Position numbers and translations under genes: made by a program. DNA of 37,850 nt from a virus: IMG/VR virus record IMGVR_UViG_3300026097_000687, positions 1-37,850 of that record, one strand, 5' to 3'. Under the pieces are notes generated by a model that was given only the letters and a program-made list of their open reading frames with translations, did no database searches and was not told the origin of the DNA. Each line of letters opens with the position of its first letter. The stretch's first letter is position 1. Of this stretch, positions 12,582-20,227 are shown one piece after another.

Positions 12582-15411
12582 GGTATTGATAGAAGGTAGA
12601 AGGTTGGACGTAAAGGAGGGGCTAGACTTTTCCTTCAATTACTCTATTGCGGATATTCGCGACCCGAACAAGAGAAAGACCAATTTCAGTAAGACTATCC
12701 AATGTCCAGCAACTAAGTCAAACGATGTTCTGTTCGGGCAGATTTGGGATGTGAATATTTCCAACAGCTACAACCCTAGTGATACCAATGTAGAGGTCAA
12801 TTTTAACCCGAACAAGAAAGCATCTGCAAGGGTTATACATGATGGGGTTACGGTAATGGACGGTGTGGTTCAATTAAGGGCGATAACAATAAACAACGGT
12901 CGTTACGATTACGAGGTTGTGTTTATTGGGAATTTGAAAACAATATTTTCAGAGATAGCGAACAAGGAATTAAACGGACTTGACGAAAACGGATTTCCTT
13001 ACATTGACTTTTCAGACCTTGACCATCAATACGATTACGGGCGCATAACTTCAAGCTGGAACAATACAAGCGGCTACGTTTACCCAATGATTGACTATGG
13101 AGTAAATGAACCGTTTCAGCTTAATGGTGTAGATTCGTGGAGAGTTGAGCAGTTTAGACCCGCAGTATTTCTCAAAGACATTATTGATAGAATCTTTGAC
13201 TATGCTGGATTTACATACACTAGCACGTTCTTTGATTCTACGTTTTTCGGCAATTTAATAGTGCCGTGGACAAATGAGGGTTTTGTTGTTTCTGAATCTG
13301 AGATAGCGATAAGGGAAACAACCGCAAGTGTTCAAACACCCATAGATGTTAACGTTGAGTTTTTCCCGAACTACCCTATATTTGGAAACACAATATACAA
13401 TTGGCGCATTGACTTTGACCAATTAGTTGACCCGAATAACAACTGGTCAAACGCTAATGATGAATACACAGTACCCGAAAATGGGTTTTATTCTTTTGCT
13501 ACTCAGCTAACATACATTAGTGAGCGTGTAAGTATTACGGGCGTTCCTGTTCCTTCGCCAAATCCTATAAACGTGTTGTTTGCTTATGTAAGGTTCAGAC
13601 GATTGAGCGTTTCAAGTGGTCAAGACACAATCATATCAGAGCAGTTAGTTGACTTTAGAGGTAGTGGAACACCTCTTATCGGTGAAACTTTTTCAGAAAC
13701 CGTTGCGCTTTCTTGTCCTTCAATACAATTAGATGAGGGCGATACGGTGTACATGGAGGTACTTGGGCTGTCAGGCGGTCTGACGGGCTTGGTAAACTTT
13801 GAAATAGACATTACTGCGGGAACGTTTCAATCGCAAGTATCTAACGAAACAATAGTACAGGGTCAAACGATACCAATGAACGCACTAACTCCAAGCGTTG
13901 AAATGGAGGAGTTGTTGATTTCGGTTTTCAAGATGTTTAACCTATTAGTTGAGATAGACAAAACCAATGATACTAATCTGCTAATTGAAACGCGCGACAC
14001 GTTCTACGCAAACGGAGAAATAAAAGACTGGACAAATAAACTTGCTAGAGATAGAAAAATTCAGTTAAAACCAACCGCATCAATTTCAGACAAGTTGTAT
14101 AGATACACGTACACCGAAGATGATGACTACGACAACCAAAAGTATCAAGGGAAGTATCAAAGAGTTTACGGTGATGCTAGGGTAGAGGTTGATAACGATT
14201 TTGTTAATTCTGAAAATGATGTAGAGGTTGTCTTTTCTCCAACTGTATTGGTAAACGACAGGAACTCAAACAGAATCGTTGGTAGAATTTACGCTGAAGA
14301 TGTTGAGGATGGAATCGAGCAAACAGACCACAACATTAGAATATTGTATTGGGGTGGGTTAATACCATCTCAACCGCAATGGAATTTCAGATACATTCAG
14401 GAAGGTTTAGGTGCTGTTGATGTGCTTCAACATTTCTACCCTTACGCTGGACATTGGAACAATCCGATAACTCCAACAACGGATATAAATTTTGGGCTTA
14501 TCAAAGAGTTGAGATACACGGCAAATGGATATACGGGAACGCTGCAAGTAACGAACGCGAATTTATTTAACGTGTATCATAGGGCTGAGTTTTTAGAAAA
14601 GACGGACAAGGACGCTAAAATAATGGAAGGTCATTTCTACCTTGATGCTTTCGATATTGAAAAGCTAGACTTTCGCGACCAAATACTAATTGATAACACC
14701 TATTGGAGATTAAACAAGGTCAACGATTACAATCCGTTTAAGGATGGATTGACTAAGGTAGAGTTATTCAAGGTACTTGACATTATACCGCAAGAAGTAG
14801 AAACCTCTATTGTGGGTCAAAACAACACAATCAACGATTCAAACGAGGAAGTGCGTGTTCCTTTTGGCAAATCGCTAAAGCGGTCAAGTAACGTTTACCC
14901 TGATTTCGTTGGAGATGTCAGAGGTAGTAACAATCGGGTAGGTTACGGTTCGGCTGATTTCAAGATAGTTGGAGATGAAAACCAAGTAGGCGAAAAGACA
15001 AAGAACATAACCATACTAGGGAACAATAACACGGTTTTGGCGGGGCTTGAAAACGTTGTGATAATCAACTCCGACAATCAAGAAGTAACTGAAAGCAACA
15101 CTACAATAATTGACGGTAAAAAGCAATGGTCAACAGTAGAAACAGATGTTGACTACTCGGCAAGTGATAGAGATTTTGTTCTTGCAGATTCGTCTAAATC
15201 CGCGCCACCTGTTACAATAACACTACCAACACTCTCAGAAGGTCTTTGGGTGTGCGTTAAGAAGACAGATGCAACAGCAAGTAATGTAGATATAACATCG
15301 GGCGTTAGCGGCACTATTGATGGAAGCGGCACATATTCGTTAACCACTCAATACGATTCTGTTGAGTTGTTCTGCGATGGTTCTAATTGGTACATAAGAA
15401 GCGATAAATAA
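12574..15411 (+). CDS. Large tail tip/fibre-like protein (945 aa)
   Basis: A GTG start at 12574 overlaps the end of the previous gene. The N-terminus (RRLDVKEGLDFSFNYSIADI, then RKTNFSKTIQCPAT) matches a family of large tail proteins of Bacteroidota phages. The middle is beta-rich. From about residue 740 the protein changes to short Asn/Gly/Val repeats (VGQNNTINDSN, RGSNNRVGYG, VGDENQVGE, ILGNNNTVLAG, VVIINSDNQEV), consistent with a small beta helix. The end is a compact domain, VTITLPTLSEGLWVCVKKTD to VELFCDGSNWYI, a type found at the tips of phage fibres. It probably combines tail structure with host contact. Confidence 0.65.
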   Translation: MAEVLIEGRRLDVKEGLDFSFNYSIADIRDPNKRKTNFSKTIQCPATKSNDVLFGQIWDVNISNSYNPSDTNVEVNFNPNKKASARVIHDGVTVMDGVVQLRAITINNGRYDYEVVFIGNLKTIFSEIANKELNGLDENGFPYIDFSDLDHQYDYGRITSSWNNTSGYVYPMIDYGVNEPFQLNGVDSWRVEQFRPAVFLKDIIDRIFDYAGFTYTSTFFDSTFFGNLIVPWTNEGFVVSESEIAIRETTASVQTPIDVNVEFFPNYPIFGNTIYNWRIDFDQLVDPNNNWSNANDEYTVPENGFYSFATQLTYISERVSITGVPVPSPNPINVLFAYVRFRRLSVSSGQDTIISEQLVDFRGSGTPLIGETFSETVALSCPSIQLDEGDTVYMEVLGLSGGLTGLVNFEIDITAGTFQSQVSNETIVQGQTIPMNALTPSVEMEELLISVFKMFNLLVEIDKTNDTNLLIETRDTFYANGEIKDWTNKLARDRKIQLKPTASISDKLYRYTYTEDDDYDNQKYQGKYQRVYGDARVEVDNDFVNSENDVEVVFSPTVLVNDRNSNRIVGRIYAEDVEDGIEQTDHNIRILYWGGLIPSQPQWNFRYIQEGLGAVDVLQHFYPYAGHWNNPITPTTDINFGLIKELRYTANGYTGTLQVTNANLFNVYHRAEFLEKTDKDAKIMEGHFYLDAFDIEKLDFRDQILIDNTYWRLNKVNDYNPFKDGLTKVELFKVLDIIPQEVETSIVGQNNTINDSNEEVRVPFGKSLKRSSNVYPDFVGDVRGSNNRVGYGSADFKIVGDENQVGEKTKNITILGNNNTVLAGLENVVIINSDNQEVTESNTTIIDGKKQWSTVETDVDYSASDRDFVLADSSKSAPPVTITLPTLSEGLWVCVKKTDATASNVDITSGVSGTIDGSGTYSLTTQYDSVELFCDGSNWYIRSDK

Positions 15412-17159
15412 TGGCTAAAGATATTGCATACAAAGTAACGGTTGATACTTCTGAAGTTGACGAGGGAGTAGAGAGAACAACCGAGAACGTTGAGAATTTA
15501 GGCAACGCAACCAAAAAGACTTCAAAGGAAATGAAGTCAGGTTTTAAAGCGGCTGAACAAGGCACGAAAAAGCTAGGTACTTCAATAGGGTCTATTCTTA
15601 AATCTTTAGGTCTTCTCGGTGCGGCTATGGCTGTTTGGGAGTTTATGAAAGACATATTGCAGCGTAATCAAAAATTCATGGATGCGCTAAACACGGCAAC
15701 AACAGCTTTTGAGATACTACTTTACAAACTGTTTGAAGCGGTTGAACCGTTGGGTAACGTTATGAAGTCAGCTTTTGAAGACCCTAAGACAGCTGTTACT
15801 GACCTTTGGGACGCTATAAAAGAAAACCTAATAAACAGATTAGAAGGATTTATTGATAGCTGGAAAGCCGTAGGTCGAGCCATTAAAGGAGTTATGAATT
15901 TAGATTGGGATGAGGTCAAAAAGGGAGCAGAAGATTATGGCAAAGCGTTAATTAAAGTGGGCACAGGGCTTGACGAAGAGCAACAAAAAAAGATTGTAGA
16001 CGGAATTAAAGATTTTATTAAGGAAACAAAAGAAGCAACTGTTTCAGCCGTAGAACAAGCGGACGCACTTGTAAAACTTCGCAACGAGGTCAAACTACTA
16101 GAAGCATCGCAACAGGAGATACAACTAACATACCAACGCGAAGCTGAAATACAACGACAGATACGCGATGACATTAGTCTAACAATCGCAGAACGTCAAG
16201 CGGCTAACGATAGACTTGCAGAGATACTTGACGAACAAGTTGAAATTGAGTTAAACCTAGCTAACAAACGTCTTGAACTTGCAGAGCGTGAAGCTGCATT
16301 GAACAAAGGAAACATTGATTTACAAGCGGAGGTTCTACGTGCAAGAGGTGAAGTTGCTGAAGTTGAAGAACGTATCATTAGCCAAAGGTCTGAACAGTTG
16401 GTCAATGAGAAAGCGTTAGAACAAGAGTTGTTTGACTTCCGTAATCAGTTGCGACTTGAAGAGCTAGAAGGTCGTGAAAGGGAAGTAGAAGAACTACAAC
16501 AACATTACGATGAACTTGCAGAAATAGCGAGACGAGCGGGTGAGGATATGTTTGAGGTTGAAGCGGCTAGGGCTAGGGCTTTAACAGAACTCAACAAGGA
16601 GTTTTACGAAGAAGATAAAAAGAACGCAATCAAAGCCGAAAAGGAAAAGGCAGATGCGCAAGCAAAGATAGACGCGGCAAAGGTTCAAGCCGCTTCTGAT
16701 ATTGGTGGTGCATTAGGTTCTATTGCTCAGAGTGTAGAGCAACAAGGTAAGGCAGGATTGGTTACGTCTAAGATACTTGCAACGGCTCAAATTGCTATTG
16801 ATACGGCTAAAGCTATTTCAGGCGCAATAGCACAAGCGCAGTCAGTACCGTTTCCCGGCAACATTGCTGCAATTGCTACGGGTGTAGCTGCTGTTATTGC
16901 AGGTATTGTTTCGGCTGTGAACACATTGAAAAGCGCAAACGTTTCAGGGGGTGGTACTCCAAGCGTTCCTAATGCTTCAAGCGTTACGGCTTCGGCTACT
17001 GCACCATCAATAAACCCAGTTACAACCAACACGACTGAATTGGGAAACACACAACAAGCTGAACTTGCGCCCGTTCAAGCCTACGTTGTCGAAACCCAAC
17101 TAACGGGAACACAGAACGAAGTAGGACAGATTGAGGGTCAAGCCGAATTTGGCGGATAA
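15411..17159 (+). CDS. Tail tape measure protein
   Basis: The 582-residue protein has an N-terminal helical region, a hydrophobic segment near residues 62-80 (SILKSLGLLGAAMAVWEFM), a long Glu/Ala/Arg-rich coiled coil (about 200-430), and an Ala/Ile/Gly-rich hydrophobic stretch near 445-510 (KAISGAIAQAQS, AAIATGVAAVIAGIVSAV). This is the usual tape-measure signature. At about 0.15 nm per residue it predicts a short tail of roughly 90 nm. Its start overlaps the previous stop by one base (TAATG). Confidence 0.85.
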   Translation: MAKDIAYKVTVDTSEVDEGVERTTENVENLGNATKKTSKEMKSGFKAAEQGTKKLGTSIGSILKSLGLLGAAMAVWEFMKDILQRNQKFMDALNTATTAFEILLYKLFEAVEPLGNVMKSAFEDPKTAVTDLWDAIKENLINRLEGFIDSWKAVGRAIKGVMNLDWDEVKKGAEDYGKALIKVGTGLDEEQQKKIVDGIKDFIKETKEATVSAVEQADALVKLRNEVKLLEASQQEIQLTYQREAEIQRQIRDDISLTIAERQAANDRLAEILDEQVEIELNLANKRLELAEREAALNKGNIDLQAEVLRARGEVAEVEERIISQRSEQLVNEKALEQELFDFRNQLRLEELEGREREVEELQQHYDELAEIARRAGEDMFEVEAARARALTELNKEFYEEDKKNAIKAEKEKADAQAKIDAAKVQAASDIGGALGSIAQSVEQQGKAGLVTSKILATAQIAIDTAKAISGAIAQAQSVPFPGNIAAIATGVAAVIAGIVSAVNTLKSANVSGGGTPSVPNASSVTASATAPSINPVTTNTTELGNTQQAELAPVQAYVVETQLTGTQNEVGQIEGQAEFGG

Positions 17160-17190
17160 ACGAAAACACAACATTTGATATTTAATAGAC

Positions 17191-17760
17191 ATGGAACGAT
17201 ACCCACTAATTGACATGACAATAGACGATGACCACGAAACAGGCGTGGAGTTCATCAGCTTTGTAGATACACCAGCAATCGAACGCGAATGGATGGCTTT
17301 CAACAAGTCAAAACCTAAGTTAGAATTTGCCGTCAAGGACAAGGAAAAGCGAATAGTGAGCGGTGCTATCATGGTAGCCAACTTGCCTATCTATCGCAAC
17401 GACCCTGAGAATGGTGAATACTACGTTAAATTTTCATCTGAAGCAATTGAGAAGATTGTGGAGCGTTTCTTTAAGAACGGATTTAGCGGCAATGTAAACT
17501 TAGACCACAGCGAAGTAGTTGAGGACGTTTACATGATTGAATCATTCATCATTGACGAACGAAAGCAAACGCCTAAAGGCTTTTCAGAGTTGCCGAAAGG
17601 TTCATGGTTCGGGTCGTTCAAAGTAGAGAATGATGATGTTTGGGAACAAGTTAAAAACGGCACGTTTAGAGGTTTTTCCATTGAAGGTATGTTCACCGAC
17701 AAGGCGCAGAAGGAAATGGATAAGAAGTTGATTGACCGTATTGTCAAGGTACTTTCATAA
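17191..17760 (+). CDS. Prohead serine protease, XkdF-like
   Basis: The 189-residue protein matches XkdF-type phage proteases (Peptidase_S78_2). The pattern includes KRIVSGAIMVANLPIYRN, a His in NVNLDHSEVVEDVYMIES (likely catalytic, about residue 109), and a Ser in FRGFSIEGMF near the C-terminus. It would process the scaffold and the capsid N-terminus during maturation. It is two genes upstream of the scaffold and capsid genes, interrupted by a lipoprotein gene and a noncoding locus. The order, after the tape measure and before the scaffold, is atypical. Confidence 0.8.
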   Translation: MERYPLIDMTIDDDHETGVEFISFVDTPAIEREWMAFNKSKPKLEFAVKDKEKRIVSGAIMVANLPIYRNDPENGEYYVKFSSEAIEKIVERFFKNGFSGNVNLDHSEVVEDVYMIESFIIDERKQTPKGFSELPKGSWFGSFKVENDDVWEQVKNGTFRGFSIEGMFTDKAQKEMDKKLIDRIVKVLS

Positions 17761-17779
17761 AGTTGATTATATTAGCTGT

Positions 17780-18028
17780 ATGAAAAAGCTAGTATTTATA
17801 TTATCGGTTGTCGTTTTATCTTCTTGCTCTAATGAGAAATCAGAAGTTGCTGGATGCTGTAAAACAGTTGTTGACGTTCATAGTGAAATAACTATGGAGT
17901 CAGGCTACATTGGTCAAACAGAGTGGTTTGCCACAGAGCGAGATTGTCAAGGCAACATATCAGAACGTTTTTTGTATCGCGGTTCTACAAGACCACAAGT
18001 TTATATCGGTGATGTGAATTGCGATTAA
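17780..18028 (+). CDS. Small lipoprotein
   Basis: The 82-residue product from ATG 17780 begins MKKLVFILSVVVLSSCSNEK, a lipoprotein signal peptide with lipobox LSSC and the lipidated Cys at residue 16. The mature part has several cysteines (AGCCKTVVDV, RDCQGN, DVNCD). The frame extends to a TTG at 17732, but only the ATG at 17780 gives the signal sequence. A near-match to the -7 element (TATATTAG, 17768-17775) sits just upstream, so it may have its own near-leaderless transcript. Phage lipoproteins often act in superinfection exclusion; that is only a possibility here. Confidence 0.75.
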   Translation: MKKLVFILSVVVLSSCSNEKSEVAGCCKTVVDVHSEITMESGYIGQTEWFATERDCQGNISERFLYRGSTRPQVYIGDVNCD

Positions 18029-18033
18029 ATCAC

Positions 18034-18041
18034 TATATTTG
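18034..18041 (+). promoter_or_regulatory. TAnnTTTG element, first small transcript
   Basis: TATATTTG is an exact match to the -7 consensus, 6 nt after the lipoprotein stop. A transcript starting a few bases downstream would run about 70-75 nt to the terminator at 18096-18123. There is no clear TTG at the expected upstream spacing. Confidence 0.5.
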
Positions 18042-18047
18042 TTTCAT

Positions 18048-18123
18048 CTCTAGCGCATAGTTGTTTTTTCATAGATTGTGATTGGTTAGTAAAATGCCCC
18101 TGTTATGCGCGGGGGCTTTTTTT
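18048..18123 (+). ncRNA. Candidate small RNA 1 (about 75 nt)
   Basis: This segment lies between a TAnnTTTG element and a strong terminator and has no plausible ORF. Its 5' part contains GCGCATA (18053-18059), the exact complement of TATGCGC (18104-18110) in the terminator loop, so the RNA could form a pseudoknot that either stabilises or blocks termination. The 5' end is inferred from the promoter position only. Confidence 0.4.
18096..18123 (+). terminator. Intrinsic terminator 1
   Basis: GCCCC (18096-18100) pairs with GGGGC (18112-18116), and seven Ts follow (18117-18123). This is a standard GC stem with a T-tract. Confidence 0.85.
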
Positions 18124-18126
18124 ATG

Positions 18127-18134
18127 TACTTTTG
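18127..18134 (+). promoter_or_regulatory. TAnnTTTG element, second small transcript
   Basis: TACTTTTG fits TAnnTTTG and starts three bases after the T-tract of terminator 1. It would launch an RNA of about 60 nt ending at terminator 2. Confidence 0.45.
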
Positions 18135-18139
18135 TTTCA

Positions 18140-18199
18140 GCCCGTTTCGGGTAGTGGGTTGTCCTCACTTTAGCCGTTGCAGAAATGTAGCGGCTTTTT
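18140..18199 (+). ncRNA. Candidate small RNA 2 (about 60 nt), complementary to the downstream leader
   Basis: This segment lies between the second TAnnTTTG and terminator 2. It starts with a CCCGTTTCGGG hairpin. GTGGGTTGTCCT (18154-18165) is complementary over 12 contiguous positions, with one G-U pair, to AGGACAACCCGC (18254-18265) in the long leader. The segment can also fold on itself (GTGGG with CC-CAC) and so may present part of the match in a loop. It has no ORF. Confidence 0.4.
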
Positions 18200-18201
18200 T
18201 T
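18172..18201 (+). terminator. Intrinsic terminator 2
   Basis: AGCCGTTGCA (18172-18181) pairs with TGTAGCGGCT (18186-18195) over 10 bp, with two G-U pairs and a GAAA-type loop. Several Ts follow. This is a strong intrinsic terminator. Confidence 0.85.
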
Positions 18202-18202
18202 G

Positions 18203-18210
18203 TATATTTG
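18203..18210 (+). promoter_or_regulatory. TAnnTTTG element for the scaffold/capsid transcript
   Basis: TATATTTG directly follows the T-tract of terminator 2. A TTG lies 23 nt upstream inside the terminator stem, a loose spacing. It would start a transcript near 18216 with a leader of about 350 nt ahead of the scaffold gene. Confidence 0.55.
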
Positions 18211-18215
18211 CATTA

Positions 18216-18571
18216 AATACAGTTCGGTGTTAAGAGAGTTGACCGAATGTGGAAGGACAACCCGCGAAAAACCTCAACCATATTTGAAGTATTGTAAAGC
18301 CCTAATCCATGCAATGACGTCCTACTGTCAACATGGTCAATAACGCATCCATTCTACGGGTGATGAAATAGTAAGGGGTGGTTTATATGCCAAGCTGGGC
18401 GGAAGGTTCGGGGAGGCAGATTTAGAGTTTCCGTAGGTTTAACTCTATTGAGGATGTATAAACCCTAAGTGCTTACCAAACACGTCTAACAAGGATGCGT
18501 GAATAGAGTAGGTGTATCTAAAAATTAACACTTACAGTCCAGTTTATATTTAGTAGATATAAACAAGACAA
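18216..18571 (+). ncRNA. Long structured leader or noncoding RNA upstream of the scaffold gene
   Basis: About 355 nt without a plausible ORF but with nested complementary arms. The pairs are TTCGGT/ACCGAA (18223-18228 with 18242-18247); CCATG/CATGG with TGAC/GTCA inside (18307-18336); ACGCATCC/GGATGCGT (18343-18350 with 18493-18500); GTAAG/CTTAC (18371-18375 with 18472-18476); GGTTTATA/TATAAACC (18380-18387 with 18457-18464); TGCC/GGCA (18388-18391 with 18415-18418); TAGAGTT/AACTCTA (18423-18429 with 18441-18447); AGGTGT/ACACTT (18510-18515 with 18528-18533); and GTTTATAT/ATATAAAC (18542-18549 with 18557-18564), seven bases before the ATG. CCTCAA (18272-18277) and TTGAGG (18448-18453) could make a long-range contact. 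The nesting supports a genuine branched RNA. I found no group I intron core, tmRNA or RNase P signature. Confidence 0.6.
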
Positions 18572-19213
18572 ATGGACAAATTTTCAGCTAAAAACATTTC
18601 AGCTAAACTCTCCAAAATCAAGGAGGTTCTCATGGCTGAAGATTCAGAAGAAAACAAAGAAGTAGAACTAGAGGACGTTAAGATGGTTGACGGCACTATC
18701 CTACGTGTTGAGCCAGCTATTGAAGTAGGTGCAACCGTACAAGTAATTGGTGAGGATGGTGAGTTGATTGACGCTCCCGATGGTGACCACGAATTAGAAG
18801 ATGGTCGCGTTCTAAAAACTGAAGGCGGTATCGCTGTTGAGATTATCGAGGTTGAAGGTGCTGAAGAGGAAGAAGTGGTCGAAGAAGAAATGAGTGAAGA
18901 AGCTCCAGTTGAAGAAACGGCACAACCGAAACTTAACGTAGAGGAACTTCAGAACCAACTAATCAGCAAGCTAAACGATTCAATCGCGCAGAAGATTGAT
19001 AATCTAAAGTTCGCGAAACAAGAACAAATCGAAACGCTGAAAAGCGAGAACAAAGAACTCAAAGAAACTTTGGTTGAGGTGGTTGAGATGTTTGAGCAGT
19101 TTTCTGCAAGCGAATCAGTTACACCGAAAAAAACACCGACTAACGCATGGATGTCTAAAGATTCAGCTAAAGTCAATTATTCAGAATTGCTAAAAAAAAC
19201 TAAAAATAAATAA
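18572..19213 (+). CDS. Scaffolding protein
   Basis: The 213-residue protein is acidic and lacks aromatic-rich folds. Residues about 35-92 have the DGTILRVEP...GATVQVIGEDGELIDAPDG...DGRVLKT pattern, which I know from scaffold-type proteins of Bacteroidota phages. A run of Glu (EGAEEEEVVEEEMSEE) follows, then a coiled coil (about 118-175: LQNQLISKLNDSIAQKIDNL, EQIETLKSENKELKETLVEV). The short basic C-terminus (LLKKTKNK) may bind the capsid protein. It is immediately upstream of the major capsid gene. Confidence 0.8.
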   Translation: MDKFSAKNISAKLSKIKEVLMAEDSEENKEVELEDVKMVDGTILRVEPAIEVGATVQVIGEDGELIDAPDGDHELEDGRVLKTEGGIAVEIIEVEGAEEEEVVEEEMSEEAPVEETAQPKLNVEELQNQLISKLNDSIAQKIDNLKFAKQEQIETLKSENKELKETLVEVVEMFEQFSASESVTPKKTPTNAWMSKDSAKVNYSELLKKTKNK

Positions 19214-19215
19214 CG

Positions 19216-20166
19216 ATGGCATTTGATGTATCAGGATTAACAGATTTCGTCAACGAACAACAGTTTCCGTTGATGAGAAAGACCGTGCTAGGGGCTAAAA
19301 TGATGAGCCTTGCTACGGTTGTACCAAACATTAAAGGAGCAAGTAAGCTACCTCAAATCACTTCAAGCGTATTCTTTCAGGATGACGGTTGTTCGTTCAA
19401 CGCAAGTGGTGACACTACTATTTCTCAAAGAACACTAACGCCCGGAAAGGTTAAAGTGAACGTAGAATGGTGTCCTAAAGACCTTGAGCCAAAGTATTTC
19501 TCTCAGGAAATGGCTGCGGGAGCGCATTACGAGAACGTAACGCCTGAGTATGTGTGGTCTGCTATCATGGACGAGTACACAGAAAAGATTGCAAACGCGG
19601 TTGACGTAGCTGTTTGGCAAGGTAACGCTTCAACAGGAACAGGAAACAACGGTTACTGGGATGGATTCATTGAAGTCCTAAGTTCAGGCACTTCCGATGC
19701 TGACCCATCTAACGATATTTCTAACCTTCACACTCCATCAGAAGCGGTTGACGCTCAATGGTTGGTCTACAACAAGGCTTCTGAACTAGGTTTGACGCAG
19801 TATGATGACTTCCGCGTATTCTTGGGATACGATGACTACGCTGCACTTGTTCAAGGATTGAATGATAACTCAATCACTTACGGAACATTAGTTGACGGTA
19901 CTAACGGTGACAAGGATGTTGAAGGACAAGGTTTGACCATGTTCGGAACTAACCTACGTGTAATTCCTGTTGCGGGTCTTACTGGACAAAATAAACTCTA
20001 CGCTGGACGTTTGAGCAATATGTTTGTAGGTATTGACGCAGAAGGTGATTTTAACTCAATGGAATCTTGGTACTCTCAGGATGACCGAGTTGTGAAATTG
20101 GCTTGTGAGTTCAAGGTGGGTTGCCAAGTAGCTTTCCCTGACGAGGTTATCACAATCCTTCCATAA
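19216..20166 (+). CDS. Major capsid protein
   Basis: The 316-residue protein follows the scaffold gene by 2 nt. It has an N-terminal helical arm (VSGLTDFVNEQQFPLMRKTV) and a beta-rich body (SSVFFQDDGCSFNASGDTTI, TPGKVKVNVEWCPKDLEPKY). A spine-like helix region (YVWSAIMDEYTEKIANAVDV) and a C-terminal strand region (GRLSNMFVGIDAEGDFNSME) follow. Position and architecture fit the capsid proteins of related phages. The fold is presumably HK97-like, but I cannot confirm it from sequence alone. Confidence 0.8.
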   Translation: MAFDVSGLTDFVNEQQFPLMRKTVLGAKMMSLATVVPNIKGASKLPQITSSVFFQDDGCSFNASGDTTISQRTLTPGKVKVNVEWCPKDLEPKYFSQEMAAGAHYENVTPEYVWSAIMDEYTEKIANAVDVAVWQGNASTGTGNNGYWDGFIEVLSSGTSDADPSNDISNLHTPSEAVDAQWLVYNKASELGLTQYDDFRVFLGYDDYAALVQGLNDNSITYGTLVDGTNGDKDVEGQGLTMFGTNLRVIPVAGLTGQNKLYAGRLSNMFVGIDAEGDFNSMESWYSQDDRVVKLACEFKVGCQVAFPDEVITILP

Positions 20167-20184
20167 TAAACCGAATTAAATGGA

Positions 20185-20202
20185 GGTGGGTTTCGGCTCA
20201 CC
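20185..20202 (+). other. Hairpin after the capsid gene
   Basis: GGTG (20185-20188) pairs with CACC (20199-20202), flanked by further G and C runs. There is no T-tract. It could protect the 3' end of the capsid message or act as a partial terminator that sets capsid expression above that of the downstream genes. Confidence 0.35.
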
Positions 20203-20227
20203 CCCTAACTATAAAACCCAATAAAAA

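Noticed and set aside
18216-18571. Group I intron, tmRNA or RNase P RNA
   Set aside because: No recognisable group I P7 or G-binding core, no tRNA-like ends or tag ORF, and no RNase P conserved regions could be found by eye. The region also does not interrupt a gene.
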